The position numbers and the translations under genes were made by a program. A stretch of 36,422 bases of DNA from NCBI GenBank assembly GCA_903831295.1, contig CAIKXA010000107.1:1-36422 (forward strand), read 5' to 3'. This document shows, piece by piece, positions 32,146 to 36,422 of the stretch. Numbering within the stretch: position 1 is the stretch's first letter; each line of letters opens with the position of its first letter. Under the pieces are notes generated by a model. It saw only the letters and a program-made list of their open reading frames with translations. It made no database searches and was not told the origin of the DNA. Source of the DNA: an uncultured bacterium (GTDB lineage Bacteria > Planctomycetota > Phycisphaerae > Phycisphaerales > SM1A02).

Positions 32146-33189
32146 CTATTGGCCAAAAGCGCCCAGCATCCGACCAAGATCCGAGGAATCTACAAAGCCA
32201 TCTTTGTTGAAATCCGCGGCACAATCAGCACACGGACCAAATTTTCCAAGAAGCGATCCAAGATCCGCTGAATCCACAATCCCCGAACAATTCAAATCTT
32301 CTGGAATGCATGCTGGAAGCGGCTGCACCTTCATTTTTAAATGCGCCGCCTGGGCCAAACCAAATTGCACGTACGCATTTTCTTTGGAGTAGAACGCCGG
32401 ATAGTTGCCAGCCTGTTGCGCCACAAATGTGAGGCTACTCAATGAGAAAAATGTTCGGCCCGCTTGAATACCTTGGCGCAAATAATTTTGAATGTTTGCG
32501 TCCGCCACATTCACTTGAAATGTCATCACGGTGTCTTGCGCGATCAATTGACCCGCGGAGAGACCGGCCACCTGACCGACCGCAAACACGTTTGGTTGAA
32601 ATCCATCGCGCGGATGGTTGGACATGTCCACCAAGTTGTTTGCGTTGTCAAAGCTAGCGGCAAACGCATTGCGAACGCCTGGAGACAAGTAACTGGCGCC
32701 ACTCACGGCATACGCGGAGTTCTCCATGAAGGTTGCCGCCGTGAATCCACCGCGAAATCCAACTCCAGCAAGTTCAATAGGCTGCCCTGCGTCTGGGTCA
32801 TTCACCCGCCGCGAATCCCCCGCGGGAAGGAACATTTGCCATGGATCGGAGGTTGGGTCGTACTGAACAACCATGTCGTTGGCAAATGAAATAGAAACCT
32901 CCGCCTGAATGATTTCGTATTGAACACTTCCAATTGGAACAATTGCGCCCGTATCAAAGGCCAGCAGAATTTGTCCGTCACGGGAATCGAATTGGGTTTG
33001 ATTGTCACGGTCACTTCCAAACGTAGTCAGTACCGTGCGCGTTCCAGGCGTGCTATTAAATGGATACATCCACCGATCCAACGCGGGTTGATTGAGTTGC
33101 AAGTCAATCACATCCGCCAAACTTGGCAAAGTCGATGCAGCAATACAAGACAAAAAGGCGGAAATGAGATGCGAGCGACTATGTTGCAT
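32146..33189 (-). CDS. Secreted protein with C-terminal dockerin-like EF-hand pair
   Basis: This 347-residue protein has a signal peptide at 1-25 (LISAFLSCIAAS, cleavage after LA near 25). The body has no family I recognise; it is rich in beta-strand and Asn/Asp, with a predicted jelly-roll-like composition. The C-terminus has two calcium loops: DLNCSGIVDSAD (298-309) and DFNKDGFVDSSD (326-337). Each is followed by an LGxxLGxFG helix, and CADC lies between them. This paired repeat is common at the ends of secreted planctomycete proteins and resembles type I dockerin, though no cohesin or cellulosome gene is present. ATG 33189 has TATAAG 11 bases upstream. It is divergent from the prepilin-like gene. 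Confidence 0.75.
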   Translation of the reverse strand: MQHSRSHLISAFLSCIAASTLPSLADVIDLQLNQPALDRWMYPFNSTPGTRTVLTTFGSDRDNQTQFDSRDGQILLAFDTGAIVPIGSVQYEIIQAEVSISFANDMVVQYDPTSDPWQMFLPAGDSRRVNDPDAGQPIELAGVGFRGGFTAATFMENSAYAVSGASYLSPGVRNAFAASFDNANNLVDMSNHPRDGFQPNVFAVGQVAGLSAGQLIAQDTVMTFQVNVADANIQNYLRQGIQAGRTFFSLSSLTFVAQQAGNYPAFYSKENAYVQFGLAQAAHLKMKVQPLPACIPEDLNCSGIVDSADLGSLLGKFGPCADCAADFNKDGFVDSSDLGRMLGAFGQ

Positions 33190-33202
33190 TGAACATCTAC
33201 CT

Positions 33203-33208
33203 TATACT
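33203..33208 (+). promoter_or_regulatory. Candidate -10 (TATACT) for the prepilin-like gene
   Basis: TATACT would give a leader of about 100 bases before ATG 33313. It overlaps TATAAG (33201-33206) on the minus strand, the -10 candidate of the divergent dockerin-like gene, so the two are mutually exclusive. Confidence 0.3.
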
Positions 33209-33260
33209 CTTTCACCTTGTTTTTTCCACACAAACATAATTTAATTTGCAAGACAAATCA

Positions 33261-33288
33261 AAAATGGGACCACGCATGTCCGTATTTT
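33261..33288 (+). other. Hairpin in the leader of the prepilin-like gene
   Basis: AAAAT-G-GGAC pairs with GTCC-GT-ATTTT around a 7-base loop (33271-33277), with a small internal mismatch. It lies 24 bases before the start codon. Function is unknown; it is not followed by a T tract. Confidence 0.3.
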
Positions 33289-33312
33289 GCATCTTTCAAG
33301 GGTGGGAAATGC

Positions 33313-34173
33313 ATGTCTTTAATCGGCAAGGCTTTCACCTTGATTGAATTGCTAGTGGTGATCGCGATTATTGCGCTGTTGACCGCAGTTATATTGCCTT
33401 CGCTTTCGGGTGTGCGCGATCGGGCGGCGCAATTCAAAGAACTCTCAGCGCTTCGCAACACCTTGACCGCGTGGAATCAATATGCCACCGATCAAAAAGG
33501 CGCGCTGATTCCCGCGTTCTATGGCAACCCGCCACTTGATGTGCTTCCCGCTTTTTATGAGGATGGCAAACCAATTCCCACCGATGTGTATGGCAGCCAG
33601 CGCGCCGTTGTGTGTCGATGGCCGTGGCGACTCGCTCCGTATTTAGGTCATGATTTTAAATCGCTCACCATGCAAGATGGTGACGATCAGGTCAAGCTCG
33701 CTTCTGGAAATGATCTGGGAAAATATTTGTATTTTTCCAGCTTGTATCCATCATTTGGAATGAACGGAATGTGGGTTGGCGGCGATCAAGAACGATACGG
33801 ATTTCTTGCGGCGGAAATCAAAGGCCAAAGAAATCCGTTGGCAAATTTTTACGCATCGCGAATTGCCACCATCAAACATTCAGAGCGACTCATTGTGTTC
33901 GCCTCAAGTCGCACCAATCAATCCGCTGGAGCAACCGACGCATGCCGTGAAGGATATTTTCGTGTGGAAAGTCCAAACTGGATCGGACCTCAATGGTCCA
34001 CTTACGATCCAATCGTCGCGCAAAGTTGCGGCAATGTAAGCGCGCGCTGGCAAGGCTCCGCAAGCGTGGGCACGGTCAATGGCGCGACGGAGTTGGTTCC
34101 CATTGAAGAGTTGCGAGACATGCGACGCTGGGCCGATCAAGCGACCGATTCGAAATGGCGCTTCTCTCCGTAA
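33313..34173 (+). CDS. Prepilin-type N-terminal methylation protein (pseudopilin-like)
   Basis: This 286-residue protein opens GKAFTLIELLVVIAIIALLTAV, a type IV prepilin leader and helix. Cleavage by a PilD-type peptidase is expected between A7 and F8, with the conserved Glu at mature position 5 (E12). The residue before the cut is Ala rather than the usual Gly. The rest is a globular domain with SVYG-like DVYGSQRAVVCRWPWRLAPYLG (read in parts), CREGYFRVE and a C-terminal TELVPIEELRDMRRWAD. This resembles the large planctomycete family of pseudopilin-like proteins often present in many copies, whose function is unsettled. ATG 33313 is chosen; upstream AAGGGTGGGAA is a weak ribosome-binding site. 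The frame extends to 33217, but nothing before the leader peptide looks real. Confidence 0.85.
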   Translation: MSLIGKAFTLIELLVVIAIIALLTAVILPSLSGVRDRAAQFKELSALRNTLTAWNQYATDQKGALIPAFYGNPPLDVLPAFYEDGKPIPTDVYGSQRAVVCRWPWRLAPYLGHDFKSLTMQDGDDQVKLASGNDLGKYLYFSSLYPSFGMNGMWVGGDQERYGFLAAEIKGQRNPLANFYASRIATIKHSERLIVFASSRTNQSAGATDACREGYFRVESPNWIGPQWSTYDPIVAQSCGNVSARWQGSASVGTVNGATELVPIEELRDMRRWADQATDSKWRFSP

Positions 34174-34234
34174 CGTGAAGTTGCCACTGATCGCACGCTT
34201 TGTTGCGCAACCTTGGCTGCCACCAAAAACTTGG

Positions 34235-36244
34235 CTACTCAGTTGGCTGAGCAGCAGGAGCCACTGGATTTGGCACCGATGGAACTGGATCCGATGTTGA
34301 TTTTTGCAAGGACGTAGGCGGCGCAGGCGTAACGGGCGCTGTCTTTGTACCGCTCGGCGGCAACATGGCTGGATCTGCTGCAGGCATGACATTTGGCAGC
34401 GGCACTTTAATTCCAGAAATAGGCTCCACCACTGGACCAAGTTCAGGCATCTCAAATCCCTTCACATCGGAATTCTTCAAAGCGCTTCCACTTGTATTGT
34501 CAGGTTGATTGCCAACAATATCGCCGTTGTTGATACCCCAACCGCCCCAACCCTTGGTGGCGTCTTGCGCGCTTGGCACAATCAATTCAGAGGTCCAATT
34601 AATTTGTGCCTGACCAAGCTGCGTGCCTGTGGCAAACGCCAAATCAACCAGCGTGATCTGCCAACCAGCCAGCGCCGTCACTTCACGGCTTTGCGCGTCG
34701 CCCAAACGGCTTGCGGCGTCAAGCACATCCGTGCTGGTGCGAATGCCCAAATCAAACTGCCGCTTCTCGGCCTCATAGGTTCTGCCCGCAAGCGCGGTTT
34801 CCAAACGCGCCGCAAGGATGCGCCGCCATGCATTTTGCAAGTTGTCCATGGCATTGAACAACTCTTGACGAATAGTTTGTCGGCGCAAATCACGAGTGGC
34901 CATTCGTTGCAAGCGATTCAACACGGCTTGTTGAATTTTATTTTTGGCAAACTCGTTTCCCAGCGGAATTCTGGCGTTGGCGCTGACTGTGTAGCCATCG
35001 TCTTGTCCCAAGCTCCAGCTCTTTGAAAAATCGTCCGAAGTACCTTGCACGTTGTATTGATAATCCACCGTGAACAAGGGCAATGCCGCGTTGCGCGCCA
35101 AGTCCACATTGGTGGCGTCAATAGCCAGTTGCAACTCCAATTCCAGCATTTCCATGCGGTTTTCCACCGCTTGTTGCGCCAGTTTCTCTGGATCAAATTT
35201 CAACCCCAGCGGCCGCGGTTGGGTGGTTGTAATGACATAAGTCAGCGAGTCCATGTTCAAGTCTGGATCATTGATCAAGCGCTTCAAGTCACGCTGGCGC
35301 AAGCGCAGGCGATTATCAGCGATGATGATATTTTCAATACGGCTACCCAATCCGCTTTCCGCGCGGACAATCTCAATTTGCGCCGCGTCGCCAGCGCTCA
35401 CACGCCTGCGCGCCAACTGCAATTGCGCCAACGCTAGTTCATATTGTTGCTGACGAATATCCAACTCACGCGCGGCGGCGTACACATTCCAATACGACCT
35501 GTCCACATTGGCAAGCAGGCGAATAGATTCCAATTTTGTGCGGGCGTCGGCAATTTGGCTGTTCAACTTTGCCACACGAATGCTGGCGGTATTGGTTTCA
35601 ATACCGGCGCCTCGCAAAAGTGGTTGACTAATTGAAAACGCAAGACCGCTTTGCCAGTTGTCAGTGCCAGTCGCGTTGGCTACGGTTGGATCATTCTGCG
35701 TGGTCAATACTTGCGGCGTGAATGTTCCACCCGTCGCCAAAGGCATTGCTAATCCCGTCGTGAGTTGTTCGGTGGCCAACAAACCACTGGTGGGGTCATT
35801 TCCCACTAAATTGTTCGATTGTTTCTGGTAATTCGCCGTGATTGCGGCCTCAAATTTGGCTTCTTCTTGGCTCACTTGCGAGCGCGCCAAGGCTGGCAAA
35901 TACAACTGCACTTTTAAATCCAGATTGCGCTCCAGCGCCGCGGATCGACACTCCGCCAAGGATAATTTGCGGGTTGGATTGTTTTCTGGCTTGGGCAAAT
36001 TGTCAGCCGCCAAAATTTTCTCAACTTGCTGAAGTGTTTCCGGCGTCTGTGACGATTCCTTGATTGGATTAAAAGTTCCAACTTCATGCAATCGCCTTGA
36101 CGGCGCCGTGTACGGAGTTTCCGCATCTTGAAATAATTCATTTTGACAACCAGACAAAACCGCGACACATGCGAAGGCGACCACAACAAAACCCACACCA
36201 CAATTTCGAACCTTGAGTTTTTTGTGGCGCAACAAATTAATCAT
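34235..36244 (-). CDS. TolC-like outer-membrane efflux lipoprotein
   Basis: This 669-residue protein has a lipoprotein signal ([13 protein letters not shown]; lipobox L30-S31-G32, Cys33). It carries two outer membrane efflux protein repeats: [21 protein letters not shown] near 115-135, long helices with [20 protein letters not shown] and [15 protein letters not shown], then a second repeat with the [13 protein letters not shown] strand and [20 protein letters not shown]. Such proteins form the periplasm-spanning exit channel of efflux or type I secretion pumps. About 120 C-terminal residues (from near 550) are a Pro/Ala/Thr-rich tail ending APAAQPTE, which is unusual; TolC homologues are often 430-500 residues. 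ATG 36244 overlaps the stop of the upstream permease by 8 bases, so the two form one MacB-TolC type operon. Confidence 0.88.
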   Translation of the reverse strand: MINLLRHKKLKVRNCGVGFVVVAFACVAVLSGCQNELFQDAETPYTAPSRRLHEVGTFNPIKESSQTPETLQQVEKILAADNLPKPENNPTRKLSLAECRSAALERNLDLKVQLYLPALARSQVSQEEAKFEAAITANYQKQSNNLVGNDPTSGLLATEQLTTGLAMPLATGGTFTPQVLTTQNDPTVANATGTDNWQSGLAFSISQPLLRGAGIETNTASIRVAKLNSQIADARTKLESIRLLANVDRSYWNVYAAARELDIRQQQYELALAQLQLARRRVSAGDAAQIEIVRAESGLGSRIENIIIADNRLRLRQRDLKRLINDPDLNMDSLTYVITTTQPRPLGLKFDPEKLAQQAVENRMEMLELELQLAIDATNVDLARNAALPLFTVDYQYNVQGTSDDFSKSWSLGQDDGYTVSANARIPLGNEFAKNKIQQAVLNRLQRMATRDLRRQTIRQELFNAMDNLQNAWRRILAARLETALAGRTYEAEKRQFDLGIRTSTDVLDAASRLGDAQSREVTALAGWQITLVDLAFATGTQLGQAQINWTSELIVPSAQDATKGWGGWGINNGDIVGNQPDNTSGSALKNSDVKGFEMPELGPVVEPISGIKVPLPNVMPAADPAMLPPSGTKTAPVTPAPPTSLQKSTSDPVPSVPNPVAPAAQPTE

Positions 36245-36422
36245 GTCGCAACGCCTCAATTGGATCCAGTCTGGATGCCTTGATGGCGGGGAACATTCCA
36301 AACACAACACCAACAACCGCGCTGAATACAAACGCCAATGCAATGGCCCACGAAGGAACTGTGGCTTGCTCAAGCCTGGCGCCAGGAATCATCCGCACAA
36401 GTATGGCAAATCCTTGGCCAAT
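36237..36422 (-). CDS. MacB-type ABC transporter permease, C-terminal end only
   Basis: Only the last 61 codons are in the window; the start lies past the right edge. The visible end has one transmembrane helix ([20 protein letters not shown]) followed by [17 protein letters not shown] and stop TAA at 36239-36237. The [15 protein letters not shown] ending is the signature of FtsX/MacB-type permeases. With the TolC-like gene it probably forms a tripartite exporter of drugs, lipoproteins or small molecules. The adaptor and ATPase genes would be expected further right. Confidence 0.88.
   Translation of the reverse strand: MGQGFAILVRMIPGARLEQATVPSWAIALAFVFSAVVGVVFGMFPAIKASRLDPIEALRHD

Noticed and set aside
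1-36422. CRISPR array, insertion sequence, prophage or tRNA genes
   Set aside because: No regularly spaced repeats, transposase or integrase motifs, or tRNA-like T arms other than that of tmRNA were seen.

Overview
The window is chromosomal, gene-dense bacterial DNA. It most likely comes from a planctomycete of the Phycisphaerae type. The clues are a secreted protein ending in a paired EF-hand (dockerin-like) repeat, a prepilin-like protein with an FTLIELL start, a very long PQQ-type beta-propeller protein, a eukaryote-like UDP-sugar pyrophosphorylase, and heavy use of GCG/CGC codons. This lineage call is inference from protein style; no rRNA is present. I see no mobile element, CRISPR array, tRNA or rRNA. 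The only stable RNA gene is ssrA (tmRNA).

Layout, left to right. 1-3766 (-): a large exported beta-propeller protein running off the left edge. 3765-4286 (+): a LEA14-like lipoprotein. 4339-6878 (-): a COG0720 pterin enzyme homologue followed by polyphosphate kinase. 6961-8364 (+): a phosphohexose mutase (GlmM-like). 8375-10607 (-): pdxJ-dapA-Nudix operon. 10640-12857 (+): phoU and a UDPGP-family pyrophosphorylase. 12885-14636 (-): recJ. 14708-15328 (+): an adenylate-kinase-like gene. 15342-19640 (-): tpiA-secG-yicC-kinase-PDZ operon. 19678-22614 (+): alaS. 22799-24793 (+): acs. 24859-25202 (-): ssrA with its terminator. 25347-26771 (-): sthA. 26863-30500 (-): serC, serA and a DUF1015 gene. 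30721-32140 (+): an HD-GYP protein and a small sigma-region-4-like protein. 32146-33189 (-): the dockerin-like secreted protein. 33313-34173 (+): the prepilin-like protein. 34235-36422 (-): a TolC-like lipoprotein behind the last codons of a MacB-type ABC permease.

Most genes are housekeeping: serine, lysine and vitamin B6 synthesis, UDP-amino sugar supply, NAD(P)H balance, acetate activation, polyphosphate, translation rescue and secretion. The accessory or poorly understood parts are the COG0720 protein with altered catalytic positions, the DUF1015 gene with serA/serC, the HD-GYP gene with a structured leader, the sigma-4-like small protein, and the envelope genes at both ends.

The most striking signal is regulatory. 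At least nine promoter-proximal genes (LEA14, COG0720, glmM-like, pdxJ, UDPGP, recJ, tpiA, alaS, serA) carry a TANNNT -10-like hexamer exactly 6 or 7 bases before the start codon, which would place transcription start on the start codon itself (leaderless mRNA). Internal operon genes instead use Shine-Dalgarno sites or 4-base stop/start overlaps (ATGA, GTGA, TTGA). No wholly new defence or mobile system was found.
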